Positions 25,476-34,689 are shown, counted from the first letter of the stretch. The stretch is DNA of 64,000 nt from Enterovibrio paralichthyis (GCF_019209835.1 NZ_JAHUTS010000016.1:49262-113261); one strand, 5' to 3'. Notes: a model not told the origin generated them from the sequence alone. Program-made: numbers and translations.

Positions 25476-28154
25476 ATGAATACAACATTTAAGATGGGAT
25501 TTTTGTCTGCTGCTATTGCAGCTGGCCTAACTGGTTGCGGTTCTCTGCAGTTAGGTTCAGCGCAGCAGGATATGGTTGATGCGCTGGCTTCTCAGCTAGA
25601 AATCAGCTACGACGTACAAACAAATACCGGCGCACAAGATGGCATGGCTTGTCAGGCGATGGGCGCTGAATGGGCATCTTGCAACACTATCCTAATGACC
25701 GTAGTCAACGACGGTGAAGCAGTTTCCGGCAATGACTGGAAAATCTATATTCACAGCATCCGCGTGATCCTGGACGTTGAAAACAAAGACTTCACGGTTA
25801 AACATCTGACCGGTGACCTGTACGAACTGACGCCTACTGAGTCGTTCAAAGGTTTCGCAGCGGGCGAGAAAGTGGAAATCCCTCTGATCCAGGAATACTG
25901 GACGCTGTTTGAAACTGACTTCATGCCACGCGCTTACGTAGTAGCAGGCGACGCAGAGCCAAAAGTGATTGAGTCTCTGAATACAGAAAACGTTGATGCA
26001 TTCGTTTCAGAAATCGACGGTGACCTGTACAAGCGTGTACCAGAAGACAAGAACATTCTGGCAACTGCAGCATCTCGCTTTGCGAAAAACAGCAACGTAG
26101 CAGTGTTGTCTGAAGGCGCAATCGAAGCGTCTATCATCCCAACCCCACTGAAAACCCGCCACATGCGTGGTGAACTGAACGTTGCTTCAGGCTTTGCAAT
26201 CAACAACAAAGCACTGGATGACGCACAGCTGGACGCATTTGAAGGTCGTGCAGAGCTGCTGGGTGTAAACCTGGGCGGCGATATTGCTCTGGATATCAAT
26301 GTTGACGCGAATGCATTCGACGGTGAAGAAGCGGTATCTGGCGCTTACAAACTGGCAATCGACGCTTCAGGCGTAAAAGTGCTGGGCTTTGACAGCGTAG
26401 GTGCATTCTACGGTCTGCAGTCTATGCTGGCGCTGATGGAGAAAGGTGATGCTGAGATCCTGCCATGGGTAGCGATTGAAGATGCGCCACGCTTCGAATA
26501 CCGCGGTGTCATGGTTGACGTAGCACGTAACTTCCACTCAAAAGAAGCTATTCTGCGCACTGTTGACCAAATGGCAGCGTACAAGCTGAACAAACTGCAC
26601 CTGCACCTGACAGATGATGAAGGCTGGCGTCTGGAAATCCCTGGCCTGCCAGAGCTGACTGACGTAGGTTCAAACCGTTGTCACGATCTGTCTGAGACCT
26701 CATGTTTGCTGCCACAACTGGGTTCAGGCCCAACGACTGAAAACTTCGGTTCAGGCTTCTTCTCGAAAGCGGATTACCTGGAAATCCTGCGTCACGCAAA
26801 AGCACGCGGTATTGAAGTGATCCCAGAAATCGACATGCCAGCACACTCACGTGCAGCGGTTGTTTCAATGGAAGCGCGCTACAAGAAATACGCAGAGCAG
26901 GGCGATTTGGTTACAGCGGAAGAGTTCCGCCTGATGGATCCAATGGATACGTCAAACGTGACGACCGTGCAGTTCTACGACAAGCGCAGCTTCATCAACC
27001 CATGCATGGACTCTTCGATGAACTTTGTAAACAAAGTTATCGATGAAGTGAAAGCGATGCACGACGAAGTCGGTATGCCGCTGTCTACCTGGCACTTCGG
27101 TGGTGACGAAGCGAAGAACATCAAGCTGAATGCAGGCTTCCAGGATCTGAATGCATCTGAGCCCGTGGCTTGGAAAGGTTCTATCGACCTGAGCCAACAG
27201 CACAAGCCGTTTGCGAAATCGCCAATGTGTCAGAAACTGATCGAAGAAGGTACAGTGTCTGATTTCGGTCACCTGCCAAGCTACTTCGCAGAGCGCGTAA
27301 GTGCGGTAGTTGCGGACAAAGGCATCGAAAACTTCCAAGCATGGCAAGACGGCCTGAAGTACTCGAAAGATGCGTCAGCGTTCAAAACTGAAAACACCCG
27401 CGTAAACTTCTGGGACGTTCTTTACTGGGGCGGCGATGCGTCTGCATACGACTGGGCAGCGAAAGGTTACGATCTGATCGTTTCTAACCCAGACTACGTG
27501 TACATGGACATGCCATACGAAGTGGATCCGAAAGAGCGTGGCTACTACTGGGCGACCCGTGCAACTGATACCCGTAAGATGTTCGGTTTTGCACCTGAAA
27601 ACCTGCCACAGAACGCAGAAACTTCTCTGGACCGCGATGGCAACGGCTTCAACGGCAAAGGCACAGTAGATTACAAAGGTGGTTTCCACGGCCTGTCTGC
27701 TCAACTTTGGAGTGAAACCGTGCGTACTGACGAACAGTACGAGTACATGGTATTCCCACGTGTGATTGCAGCGGCAGAACGCGCATGGCACAAAGCTGAC
27801 TGGGAACTGGATTACCAAGCAGGTAAGCAGTTCAACCAAGACACCAACCACGTAAACAAAGACGCCCAACTGCAAGATTGGACCCGCTTTGCAAACGTCA
27901 TGGGTCAGCGTGAAATGGCGAAATTGGATGCATCTGGCATCAACTACCGTATCCCAGTACCGGGTGCGGTGATGCAAGAAGGCAAACTGCACATGAACAT
28001 CAGCCTGCCAGGCCTGCCTATGCAGTACTCGGTAGACGGCGGTAAAACTTGGGCTGATTACTCAGCGCCAGTTGCTATCGAAGATGCGAGCAAGGTTCGG
28101 GTTCGCGCTCTGAGCGCAGACAAACAACGCGAAGGCCGCGCTGTTTCACTTTAA
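25476..28154 (+). CDS. chb: Chitobiase (beta-N-acetylhexosaminidase), GH20 lipoprotein
   Basis: About 892 residues, releasing GlcNAc from chitobiose/chito-oligosaccharides. I prefer the ATG at 25476, eight bases after GGAG; the ATG at 25470 is only two bases away. The N-terminus is a lipoprotein signal with lipobox LTGC, so it is probably anchored to the outer membrane. Order: CHB/HEX carbohydrate-binding domain (about residues 30-165), GH20b domain with IPTPLKTRHMRGELNV, GH20 catalytic barrel from WVAIEDAPRFEYRGVMVDVARNFH, with HLTDDEGWRLEI and the catalytic pair in STWHFGGDEAKN (Asp-Glu near residue 545), and a C-terminal CHB/HEX_C domain. Length matches Serratia chitobiase (885). It lies between nagE and glnS, linking oligosaccharide cleavage with GlcNAc uptake. 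Confidence 0.95.
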   Translation: MNTTFKMGFLSAAIAAGLTGCGSLQLGSAQQDMVDALASQLEISYDVQTNTGAQDGMACQAMGAEWASCNTILMTVVNDGEAVSGNDWKIYIHSIRVILDVENKDFTVKHLTGDLYELTPTESFKGFAAGEKVEIPLIQEYWTLFETDFMPRAYVVAGDAEPKVIESLNTENVDAFVSEIDGDLYKRVPEDKNILATAASRFAKNSNVAVLSEGAIEASIIPTPLKTRHMRGELNVASGFAINNKALDDAQLDAFEGRAELLGVNLGGDIALDINVDANAFDGEEAVSGAYKLAIDASGVKVLGFDSVGAFYGLQSMLALMEKGDAEILPWVAIEDAPRFEYRGVMVDVARNFHSKEAILRTVDQMAAYKLNKLHLHLTDDEGWRLEIPGLPELTDVGSNRCHDLSETSCLLPQLGSGPTTENFGSGFFSKADYLEILRHAKARGIEVIPEIDMPAHSRAAVVSMEARYKKYAEQGDLVTAEEFRLMDPMDTSNVTTVQFYDKRSFINPCMDSSMNFVNKVIDEVKAMHDEVGMPLSTWHFGGDEAKNIKLNAGFQDLNASEPVAWKGSIDLSQQHKPFAKSPMCQKLIEEGTVSDFGHLPSYFAERVSAVVADKGIENFQAWQDGLKYSKDASAFKTENTRVNFWDVLYWGGDASAYDWAAKGYDLIVSNPDYVYMDMPYEVDPKERGYYWATRATDTRKMFGFAPENLPQNAETSLDRDGNGFNGKGTVDYKGGFHGLSAQLWSETVRTDEQYEYMVFPRVIAAAERAWHKADWELDYQAGKQFNQDTNHVNKDAQLQDWTRFANVMGQREMAKLDASGINYRIPVPGAVMQEGKLHMNISLPGLPMQYSVDGGKTWADYSAPVAIEDASKVRVRALSADKQREGRAVSL

Positions 28155-28173
28155 TCCCCCCGATTCTGAATTC

Positions 28174-28200
28174 AAAGCCCGCTTTTGCGGGCTTTTTTTT
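28174..28200 (+). terminator. Chitobiase gene terminator
   Basis: AAAGCCCGC/GCGGGCTTT stem with a TTTT loop, then T8, 20 bp after the stop codon. Confidence 0.9.
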
Positions 28201-28358
28201 GCCCAAATGGTGCTGTGGCGCGCTGTAGTGGTTGAGTAATTAGCCACGATCGTGGATCATTGGGCGTTATTTAAAATCTACCCAAACTCAGGTATGGAAA
28301 CGCGACATCCAGCGTTTGCCTGAGCACAACTTCAGGGTCTTCCTACGAGGTAATTTTG

Positions 28359-30026
28359 ATGAGTGAGTCTGAGGCTCGTCCAACTAACTTTATCCGTCAA
28401 ATCATTGATAAGGATTTGGCAAGTGGTGCTCACACCACAGTTCACACGCGTTTCCCGCCAGAGCCAAACGGCTATCTGCACATCGGTCACGCGAAATCTA
28501 TCTGTCTGAACTTTGGCATTGCGAAAGATTATCAGGGTCAGTGTAACCTGCGCTTTGATGACACCAACCCAGAGAAAGAAGACATCGAATTCGTTGAATC
28601 GATCAAAGATGATGTGAACTGGCTGGGCTTCCAGTGGAGCGGTGAAGTTTGTTATTCGTCTGACTACTTCGATCGCCTGCATGGCTACGCGGTAGAGCTG
28701 ATTGAAAAAGGTCTGGCATATGTTGAAGAACTGAGTGCCGACGAGATCCGCGAATACCGTGGTACGTTGACTGCGCCGGGCAAACACAGCCCATACCGCG
28801 ACCGCAGCGTAGAAGAAAACCTGGCACTGTTCGAGAAAATGAAGAACGGTGAGTTCGCAGAAGGTAAAGCATGTCTGCGTGCAAAGATCGACATGGCATC
28901 CCCATTTATGGTGATGCGCGATCCAGTGCTGTACCGCGTGCGTTTTGCCCACCACCACCAAACCGGTGACAAGTGGTGCATCTACCCAATGTACGATTTC
29001 ACCCACTGTATCTCGGATGCGATTGAAGGCATTACTCACTCACTGTGTACGCTGGAGTTCCAGGACAACCGCCGTCTTTACGACTGGGTACTGGATAACA
29101 TCACCATCGAATGTCAGCCACGTCAGTATGAGTTCAGCCGCCTGAACCTTGAATACACCGTGATGTCGAAGCGTAAGCTGAGCCAACTGGTGAGCGAGAA
29201 TCTGGTTAACGGTTGGGATGACCCACGTATGCCGACCATTTCCGGTCTGCGCCGCCGTGGCTACACGCCAGCGTCCATCCGTGAATTCTGTAAGCGTATC
29301 GGTGTGACCAAGCAAGACAACACCATCGAGATGAGCTCGCTGGAGTCATGCATCCGTGATGACCTGAACGAGAACGCTCCTCGCGCGATGGCGGTTCTGG
29401 ATCCAATCAAACTGGTGATTGAAAACTTCCCTGAAGGTGAAGTGGAAACCCTGATTGGTCCAAATCACCCGAACAAACCAGAAATGGGCGAGCGTGAAAT
29501 CCCGTTCAGCCGCGAAATCTGGATTGAAGCGGAAGACTTCCGTGAAGAAGCGAACAAGAAGTACAAGCGTCTGGTTCTGGGTAAAGAAGTGCGTCTGCGT
29601 AACGCTTACTATGTAAAAGCTGAGCGTTGCGAGAAAGACGAAAACGGTAAGGTGACTACTGTTTTCTGTACTTACGATCCAGAGACACTGGGTAAAGATC
29701 CGGCAGATGGCCGTAAAGCAAAAGGCGTTATCCACTGGGTATCTGCTGATGCAGGCGTGGAAGCAGAATTCCGTTTGTACGATCGTCTGTTCACTGTGCC
29801 AAACCCAGGTGCAGCGGATGACTTCGCAGCAACCATCAACCCTGAGTCATTGACCGTGACCCGTGGCTATGTTGAGCCAAGCCTGAAATCAGCAGTTGCT
29901 GAGCAAGGCTACCAGTTTGAGCGTATGGGCTACTTCTGTGCTGACCGTAAAGACAGCAAAGAAGATGCATTGGTGTTTAACCGCACCGTTGGCCTGCGTG
30001 ACACCTGGGCAAAAATGGGCGAGTAA
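28359..30026 (+). CDS. glnS: Glutaminyl-tRNA synthetase
   Basis: A 555-residue class I aminoacyl-tRNA synthetase charging tRNA-Gln. The ATG at 28359 is preferred over the TTG just before it, with AGG about eight bases upstream. HIGH motif: PPEPNGYLHIGHAKS; KMSKS-type motif: VMSKRKLSQLV. The GlnRS-specific segments LRFDDTNPEKED, YPMYDFTHCISDAIEGITHSLCTLEF and DDPRMPTISGLRRRGY are present. The C-terminal anticodon-binding beta-barrels run to the end. Length equals E. coli GlnS (554). Same neighbour (nag locus) as in E. coli and V. cholerae. Own terminator at 30043-30069. Confidence 0.99.
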   Translation: MSESEARPTNFIRQIIDKDLASGAHTTVHTRFPPEPNGYLHIGHAKSICLNFGIAKDYQGQCNLRFDDTNPEKEDIEFVESIKDDVNWLGFQWSGEVCYSSDYFDRLHGYAVELIEKGLAYVEELSADEIREYRGTLTAPGKHSPYRDRSVEENLALFEKMKNGEFAEGKACLRAKIDMASPFMVMRDPVLYRVRFAHHHQTGDKWCIYPMYDFTHCISDAIEGITHSLCTLEFQDNRRLYDWVLDNITIECQPRQYEFSRLNLEYTVMSKRKLSQLVSENLVNGWDDPRMPTISGLRRRGYTPASIREFCKRIGVTKQDNTIEMSSLESCIRDDLNENAPRAMAVLDPIKLVIENFPEGEVETLIGPNHPNKPEMGEREIPFSREIWIEAEDFREEANKKYKRLVLGKEVRLRNAYYVKAERCEKDENGKVTTVFCTYDPETLGKDPADGRKAKGVIHWVSADAGVEAEFRLYDRLFTVPNPGAADDFAATINPESLTVTRGYVEPSLKSAVAEQGYQFERMGYFCADRKDSKEDALVFNRTVGLRDTWAKMGE

Positions 30027-30042
30027 TTCGCGCACGAATAAG

Positions 30043-30069
30043 AACCGGAGCCTGCGCTCCGGTTTTTTT
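30043..30069 (+). terminator. glnS terminator
   Basis: AACCGGAGC/GCTCCGGTT stem followed by T7, 17 bp after the glnS stop. Confidence 0.92.
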
Positions 30070-30596
30070 ATGCCTTCCTTTTAGGGGCCAAAAGTTCTTC
30101 CTCAGTAGTAATACCAACTTACCCCCGGCAAATCTCGGTCGTCTGACCCAACGTTTAAAAACCAAACTCCTCGCCTTTTAAGTTAACACTTGGTGGTACT
30201 TTGTACGGTGCAGTCGATATCAGTAATTAGACAAATATCATGACTGCGATACTGGGATGAAATGAGCGCTCCAAGCCTTTGAATTCGCCGTTTAGAGTCA
30301 CTGTACACCTGTGAATTTGGTCTAAGCTTCTGCCTTGAAGTTCAGAGACAGGCTTCATATGCCTTTGAAAAAAATTAGGCAGGACAATTCGGTTGGAAAC
30401 ACATTTTTACTCAACCGAACAAGAATATACGCGTATGTCTTCGACAAATTTTGGTGATGGGCACAAGCATGTTCCAAAACGCGGCTTTTTGGATATCGGA
30501 ATAAGAGGTCTTCACATCAAATCTACAGCAGCAGCGTCGGCGCGTATTCACAGGGTATTTTTTAAATAATCAGATGATTATTGGTGAGAGGTCAGT
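30070..30596. other. 527-bp non-coding region upstream of the porin gene
   Basis: No credible gene in either direction. It contains a perfect 8-bp stem TTCGGTTG (30388-30395)/CAACCGAA (30412-30419) with a 16-nt loop. Close to the porin start is a perfect dyad AATAATC-AGAT-GATTATT (30565-30582), which ends 4 bp before the GAGAGG ribosome-binding site. A long regulated leader is likely; no known riboswitch was recognised. Confidence 0.5.
30565..30582 (+). promoter_or_regulatory. Dyad just upstream of the porin ribosome-binding site
   Basis: Perfect 7-bp inverted repeat AATAATC/GATTATT with four bases between the arms. It is either an operator or a leader hairpin next to the ribosome-binding site of the porin gene. 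Confidence 0.35.
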
Positions 30597-31625
30597 ATGT
30601 TGAAAAGGCATAGTTTATTGCTTATCCCGATGATGGCAACGGCGGCAGGCGTTCAGGCAGAAGCCTTTACGCCGAATGGCTCCGCCAGTGTCACGCAGAC
30701 GTTTTACGGGGAAGCGGGCGATTATGAAACGGAAGGTGGTCACAGCAACGTCGACGTTTTGTATAACTTCACCCCTGATATCAGCCTGGAGTTAGAGTGG
30801 GACAGGGCTTGGAACCTTTACACTTACACCGGCGCAGACAACCAATACGACAATAGCTACAGCAATCCACAGGCAACGCTGTCTATCAGTCAAAGTAGCC
30901 TGTTTGGTAGTAAAGCGACCGGCGTAAGTTCTTTGAATATCCAAAATCACAATGTGTTTGATGGCACGAAGACATCTTACGTGCTTCTCCAGCAAACCAT
31001 TGGCTTTGCAGACTATTTTGACCAGTCTGGTCCGGTTTCTGTCAGCGAGCTATCGATTGAGCCAACCTACATCTACGGTTGGAATACCGATGGCCCATCA
31101 GGCTCTGTAAACACGGCGTCCATTTCCCTGTTATCGACCATTCAATTGCCTGCAAACTTCAGCATCACCCTTAATGGTTACCTGTTCAGGGACTGGTACA
31201 GCGGTGACTTTGTTCTTTCAGGCGAGGGTAATCAGGAGTACAAGAGCGCCAACTTTTTCATGCTGATGGCGTGGCTGCAATACTCTTCAACGCTGCATAA
31301 GTTTTCAGAAAATGACAGCCTTGATTTCAGCTTCGTCGGTGGTCTTGACCCATACATCACGTCGAACCGACGTGCATCGTGGAGCCCATTCCTACTCGGC
31401 GATGAGATCTATGAATGGAACCAGCCAACCCAGATGAACGGCAATTACAAAAACACGTATGTGCTGTTTGCCTTACCTGAAGTGACCTATACCTACAACT
31501 TCAACAAAGATCTCTCTTTGAATGTTTTTGCAGGTGTGAAGTATTCAAACCAGGTGTGGGGTGACGATGAAAAAGACTGGGAATGGCAACCACAGGGTGG
31601 TTTAGGTCTGAGTTATAATTTCTGA
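30597..31625 (+). CDS. Outer-membrane porin-like protein in the chiP position
   Basis: A 342-residue protein with a signal peptide (MLKRHSLLLIPMMATAAGVQ, cut AEA-FTPNG). It has many amphipathic beta-strands and a C-terminal aromatic strand (QPQGGLGLSYNF), the signal for outer-membrane insertion. Strand-like segments VDVLYNFTPDISLELEWDRAW and VTYTYNFNKDLSLNVFAGVKYS suggest a 12-16-strand barrel. It resembles FomA-family porin-like proteins annotated in Vibrionaceae, but this is from memory. It is not clearly OprD/ChiP-like (about 470 residues), although it sits exactly where chiP sits in E. coli, between glnS and fur. A sugar or oligosaccharide channel is therefore a reasonable guess only. Confidence 0.75.
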   Translation: MLKRHSLLLIPMMATAAGVQAEAFTPNGSASVTQTFYGEAGDYETEGGHSNVDVLYNFTPDISLELEWDRAWNLYTYTGADNQYDNSYSNPQATLSISQSSLFGSKATGVSSLNIQNHNVFDGTKTSYVLLQQTIGFADYFDQSGPVSVSELSIEPTYIYGWNTDGPSGSVNTASISLLSTIQLPANFSITLNGYLFRDWYSGDFVLSGEGNQEYKSANFFMLMAWLQYSSTLHKFSENDSLDFSFVGGLDPYITSNRRASWSPFLLGDEIYEWNQPTQMNGNYKNTYVLFALPEVTYTYNFNKDLSLNVFAGVKYSNQVWGDDEKDWEWQPQGGLGLSYNF

Positions 31626-31639
31626 TCAAAGCCCAAGGT

Positions 31640-31671
31640 AAAAAAGGTCCGCTATCGTGCGGACCTTTTTT
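31640..31671. terminator. Bidirectional terminator between porin gene and fur
   Basis: AAAAAAGGTCCGC/GCGGACCTTTTTT stem with a short TATCGT loop. It serves the porin gene on the plus strand; fur ends 64 bp away on the other strand. Confidence 0.9.
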
Positions 31672-31734
31672 ATGTCGGACTTTTGATGGATTCTCTGAAA
31701 GCCACGTGAGCGACAGCCTTCAGGCAATCTGATT

Positions 31735-32178
31735 TCAAGCGTCGTGAAGACTTGGGTCTTCCTTGCAGTCACCATTCAGACAGTGGCCGTAAAGGTAAAG
31801 GCTGTGGTTAGTCAGGCGTACGTTGTATTTGCTGGCAATTTCTTTTTGGCGTTGTTCGATGACATCGTCACGAAACTCAATCACCTTTCCACAATCCAGG
31901 CATACCAGGTGGTCATGGTGTTGCTGGGTCGCCAGTTCAAATACCGATTTACCACCCTCAAAATGATGGCGGGTGACGATACCTGCATCGTCAAATTGGT
32001 TAAGTACGCGATAAACCGTTGCCAGACCGATTTCTTCACCAATATCGAGCAATTTCTTGTAGAGATCTTCGGCGCTGGTGTGTTGGCAGTCCGGCTCTTG
32101 CAACACTTCTAAGATTTTCAAGCGAGGCAGTGTGACTTTCAGACCTGCGTCTTTGAGGGCCTTGTTGTTATCTGACAT
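31735..32178 (-). CDS. fur: Ferric uptake regulator
   Basis: A 147-residue iron-sensing repressor. The N-terminal winged helix runs from KDAGLKVTLPRLKILEVLQ through HTSAEDLYKKLLDIGEEIGLATVYRVLNQFDDAGIV. The dimerisation/metal domain has HHFEGGKSVFELATQQHHDHLVCLDCGKVIEF with the HHDHxxCxxC pattern, and a C-terminal GHCLNGDC pair. Full length. It controls iron genes cell-wide, and a good Fur box is seen in this window before feoA. Position before fldA follows the usual gammaproteobacterial order. Confidence 0.99.
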   Translation of the reverse strand: MSDNNKALKDAGLKVTLPRLKILEVLQEPDCQHTSAEDLYKKLLDIGEEIGLATVYRVLNQFDDAGIVTRHHFEGGKSVFELATQQHHDHLVCLDCGKVIEFRDDVIEQRQKEIASKYNVRLTNHSLYLYGHCLNGDCKEDPSLHDA

Positions 32179-32370
32179 CCGGTTCTTCCTACGTGATTTC
32201 TTTTCCCTGTGTCATGGGAGGCGGGAAAAATTGATAGCTAGCGTAACAAATGTGGATAGTCGCCGCCAGTATCACCGGATAAATATCTGACCTAATTGGT
32301 TGGTTTTGCGGCTTGTTGTCGCAATGTAAAAATGGCACCATTGACTGGTATGACCAGAAAGGAATCAATC

Positions 32371-32850
32371 GTGTACAAATACTACAAGCCAGGAATAGTC
32401 AAATTCGCGCTAAATTGCTGGCCACCATTTTGGGGGGCAGGGATACGAATCACGAATATCAGCGATGATTTTCGCTATGTGAAAGTCCGCCTAAAACTGC
32501 GCTGGTGGAACAAAAACGCCAACCGTACTCAGTATGGCGGCAGTATCTTCTCAATGACTGATCCAACTTACGCCCTGATGCTGATGGGGATCCTGGGTGA
32601 ACGTTACTACGTGTGGGACAAGGAAGCGGATATTAATTTTATCAAACCGGGCGCGACGGATTTGTTTGCGGAGTTTGTGATTTCTGAAGAAGTGATTGGT
32701 TCGATAATGAAAGCTACGGCTTCCGGTGACAAGGTATTTCCGGAGTTTGTCGTCAATGTGCAGGATGCCAATGGCGAAGTGGTGAGCCGGATCCGGCGTG
32801 TGTTGTATGTGCGTAAAAAACCAAAATACAGAAATGAAACGGATACATAA
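32371..32850 (+). CDS. DUF4442 hotdog-fold protein (possible thioesterase)
   Basis: About 159 residues. The GTG at 32371 is chosen because AAAGGA lies seven bases before it and the family-like N-terminus (YKYYKPGIVKFALNCWPPFWGAGI) starts there. An ATG at 32296 would add 25 residues of poor quality. The pattern WWNKNANRTQYGGSIFSMTDPTYALMLMG followed by WDKEADINFIKPGATDLFAEFVIS matches DUF4442, a hotdog-fold family related to PaaI-type acyl-CoA thioesterases. Substrate unknown. It lies between fur and fldA with its own start and shares a terminator with fldA. Confidence 0.82.
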   Translation: MYKYYKPGIVKFALNCWPPFWGAGIRITNISDDFRYVKVRLKLRWWNKNANRTQYGGSIFSMTDPTYALMLMGILGERYYVWDKEADINFIKPGATDLFAEFVISEEVIGSIMKATASGDKVFPEFVVNVQDANGEVVSRIRRVLYVRKKPKYRNETDT

Positions 32851-32877
32851 AAAAACGCGCCAATCGGCGCGTTTTTT
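32849..32877. terminator. Bidirectional terminator, DUF4442 gene / fldA
   Basis: AAAAAACGCGCC/GGCGCGTTTTTT with a three-to-four-base loop, between two convergent genes. Confidence 0.92.
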
Positions 32878-32888
32878 CAAATGCTTGC

Positions 32889-33416
32889 TTAGCCTTCCAG
32901 CTCTGCCAGGCACATTTCTTCGTAGACCTGGTTAACCCATTTTTCTACACGTGCTGCAGTCAGTTCAGGCTGGCGGTCTTCGTCGATGCACAGACCAACG
33001 AAGTTGTTGTCATCAACCAGCGCTTTAGACGCTTCAAACTCGTAACCTTCAGTAGGCCAGTTACCGATAATTGTGCCGCCTTTGGTTTCCACGATATCGC
33101 GGATAGTACCCATGGCATCACAGAAGTACTCTGCGTAGTCTTCCTGATCGCCACAACCAAAGATCGCAACCAGCTTGGTTGAGAAATCAATTTGCTCGAG
33201 CTCTGGGAAGAAGTCATCCCAGTCACACTGTGCTTCGCCGTAGTACCAAGTTGGGATGCCCAGCAGAAGGAGATCGAAGTTGTCGATATCTTCTTTGCTG
33301 CTCTTCGCGATGTCCTGAACATGGACCATCTGCTTACCCAGTTGTTTTTGAATCATCTTGGCGATAGCTTCAGTGTTACCTGTATCGCTACCAAAGAAGA
33401 GACCTACGCTCGCCAT
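32889..33416 (-). CDS. fldA: Flavodoxin I (long-chain)
   Basis: A 175-residue FMN electron carrier that replaces ferredoxin in several reductive reactions. FMN phosphate loop GLFFGSDTGNTEAIAKMI, isoalloxazine-contact loops GIPTWYYGEAQCDWDDF and GCGDQEDYAEYFCDAMG. The extra long-chain loop and the C-terminal LCIDEDRQPELTAARVEKWVNQV helix are present. Same length as E. coli FldA (176). Conserved placement near fur. Confidence 0.98.
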   Translation of the reverse strand: MASVGLFFGSDTGNTEAIAKMIQKQLGKQMVHVQDIAKSSKEDIDNFDLLLLGIPTWYYGEAQCDWDDFFPELEQIDFSTKLVAIFGCGDQEDYAEYFCDAMGTIRDIVETKGGTIIGNWPTEGYEFEASKALVDDNNFVGLCIDEDRQPELTAARVEKWVNQVYEEMCLAELEG

Positions 33417-33531
33417 ATAGAAAATACCTATTCGTGTTAGTCGCGCTGCTATGATTGCAGCCTAAAATCTAAAGTTTAGAAGAAGGATACACCTTCTTGC
33501 TGTTTGGATTCAGGGGCGGTGTTATTAACCG

Positions 33532-33753
33532 TCAGCCAATGCCTACGCCTTCCCAGAAAAGCTGGATCACGCCTTTAGTGACGAAACCGGCACAGCCGAG
33601 AAACAACACCAGCCAGACAATACGTCGACCGAAGGGCGGAACATTGCCTTCGTTAAGCACATCCTTGATAGCCATACCGATAAAAAAGAAGATGCCTGCA
33701 AACAATAAGTCCAGACCAATCTTCTCGAGCAGTTCAAAGTGCTCGGCCAGCAT
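33532..33753 (-). CDS. DUF2788 small membrane protein
   Basis: About 73 residues with two hydrophobic helices (IGLDLLFAGIFFFIGMAI and IVWLVLFLGCAGFVTKGVIQ) separated by a conserved DVLNEGNVPPFGRR loop, the DUF2788 pattern known next to fldA in Vibrionaceae. The ATG at 33753 (MLAEHFELLEK) is chosen because GGAG lies six bases before it; upstream in-frame starts at 33765 and 33798 have no ribosome-binding site. Function unknown; inner membrane. Confidence 0.82.
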   Translation of the reverse strand: MLAEHFELLEKIGLDLLFAGIFFFIGMAIKDVLNEGNVPPFGRRIVWLVLFLGCAGFVTKGVIQLFWEGVGIG

Positions 33754-33812
33754 TTCCGTCTCCATTCGGAACCACAATTCGCGCGCACTATAGCACAACT
33801 GACAGGTGACTG

Positions 33813-34586
33813 TTAACGCTCTGAGTTTGTTAAAAAGCGGATGATCACACGTGCAACTGTCTCCGGCTTTTCAGCGTGTAGCCAATGCCCGGTATTTGCC
33901 ACAACATGGGCTTTCGCTTTGGGAAACTGCCGCTCAATAGCGGTGCGGTGTGGTGCATCAATGTAGTCTGAATTGCCGCCTTTGAGGAAAAGGGTAGGGC
34001 CGCTGTAAACACCGGCTTCAGGCCAACCGGTAATGTCGAGATAGCCAGCTTCAAGCGGCTTAATATTGAAGCGCCAATCAAAGGTACCATCATCCGTTTT
34101 CGCCAGTGACTTCAGTAAAAACTGGCGTACGCCAGGCTCTTCGATGTGCTCAGCGAGAATGCTTTCAGCCTCTTTCCGGTTTTGGATGGGCTGATTTGCA
34201 GAGGCGTTGAGACCAGCAAAAACGTCATCATGTCGGCGTACTTGATACGCGACAGGCGCGATATCCATAACCACCAGAGATTTCACTTTTTCAGGATGAC
34301 GCTGAGCCAGCATCATCGCGACCTTTCCGCCCATGGAGTGGCCGACGAGGGTCACTTCATTCAGGGAGTGTTGGTCTAAAAAAGCGTTAACAGCGTCTGC
34401 CTGTGACAGGTAATCGACCTTGTCCGTTCTGACTGAAAGGCCATGATTGGGCAGATCGATTTGGTAAACGGTGTAATGTTCAGCCAATACCTTGGCCAGT
34501 CCGCCGAGGTTGTCCAAGCTGCCAAACAAGCCGTGGATCAACACCAGAGGTTGCCCCTCTCCCTGGATCTTGTAATTCAAATGCAC
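33813..34586 (-). CDS. ybfF: Alpha/beta hydrolase (YbfF family esterase)
   Basis: About 257 residues from a GTG at 34586, close to E. coli YbfF (254), which has acyl-CoA/ester hydrolase activity. Motifs: oxyanion loop LVLIHGLFGSLDNLGGLAKVL, nucleophile elbow VTLVGHSMGGKVAMMLA, acid region FLKGGNSDYID, and the catalytic His in VANTGHWLHAEKPE. An ATG at 34652 would add 22 residues with no visible ribosome-binding site. An even longer open frame to 34874 overlaps seqA and its promoter and is not credible. Divergent from seqA, as in E. coli. Confidence 0.9.
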   Translation of the reverse strand: MHLNYKIQGEGQPLVLIHGLFGSLDNLGGLAKVLAEHYTVYQIDLPNHGLSVRTDKVDYLSQADAVNAFLDQHSLNEVTLVGHSMGGKVAMMLAQRHPEKVKSLVVMDIAPVAYQVRRHDDVFAGLNASANQPIQNRKEAESILAEHIEEPGVRQFLLKSLAKTDDGTFDWRFNIKPLEAGYLDITGWPEAGVYSGPTLFLKGGNSDYIDAPHRTAIERQFPKAKAHVVANTGHWLHAEKPETVARVIIRFLTNSER

Positions 34587-34689
34587 CGGAAATTGCTCTT
34601 GGTTGTAACGAATTGCTTCAGTATATCGATCCTTACGGTTGCTCAAAACCATGTATTGATCACGAAGCCGGTTATTCTCACTGAAACCA

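Noticed and set aside
28332..29039. 235-codon minus-strand open frame opposite glnS
   Set aside because: Antisense shadow of glnS; no domain and no independent start signals.
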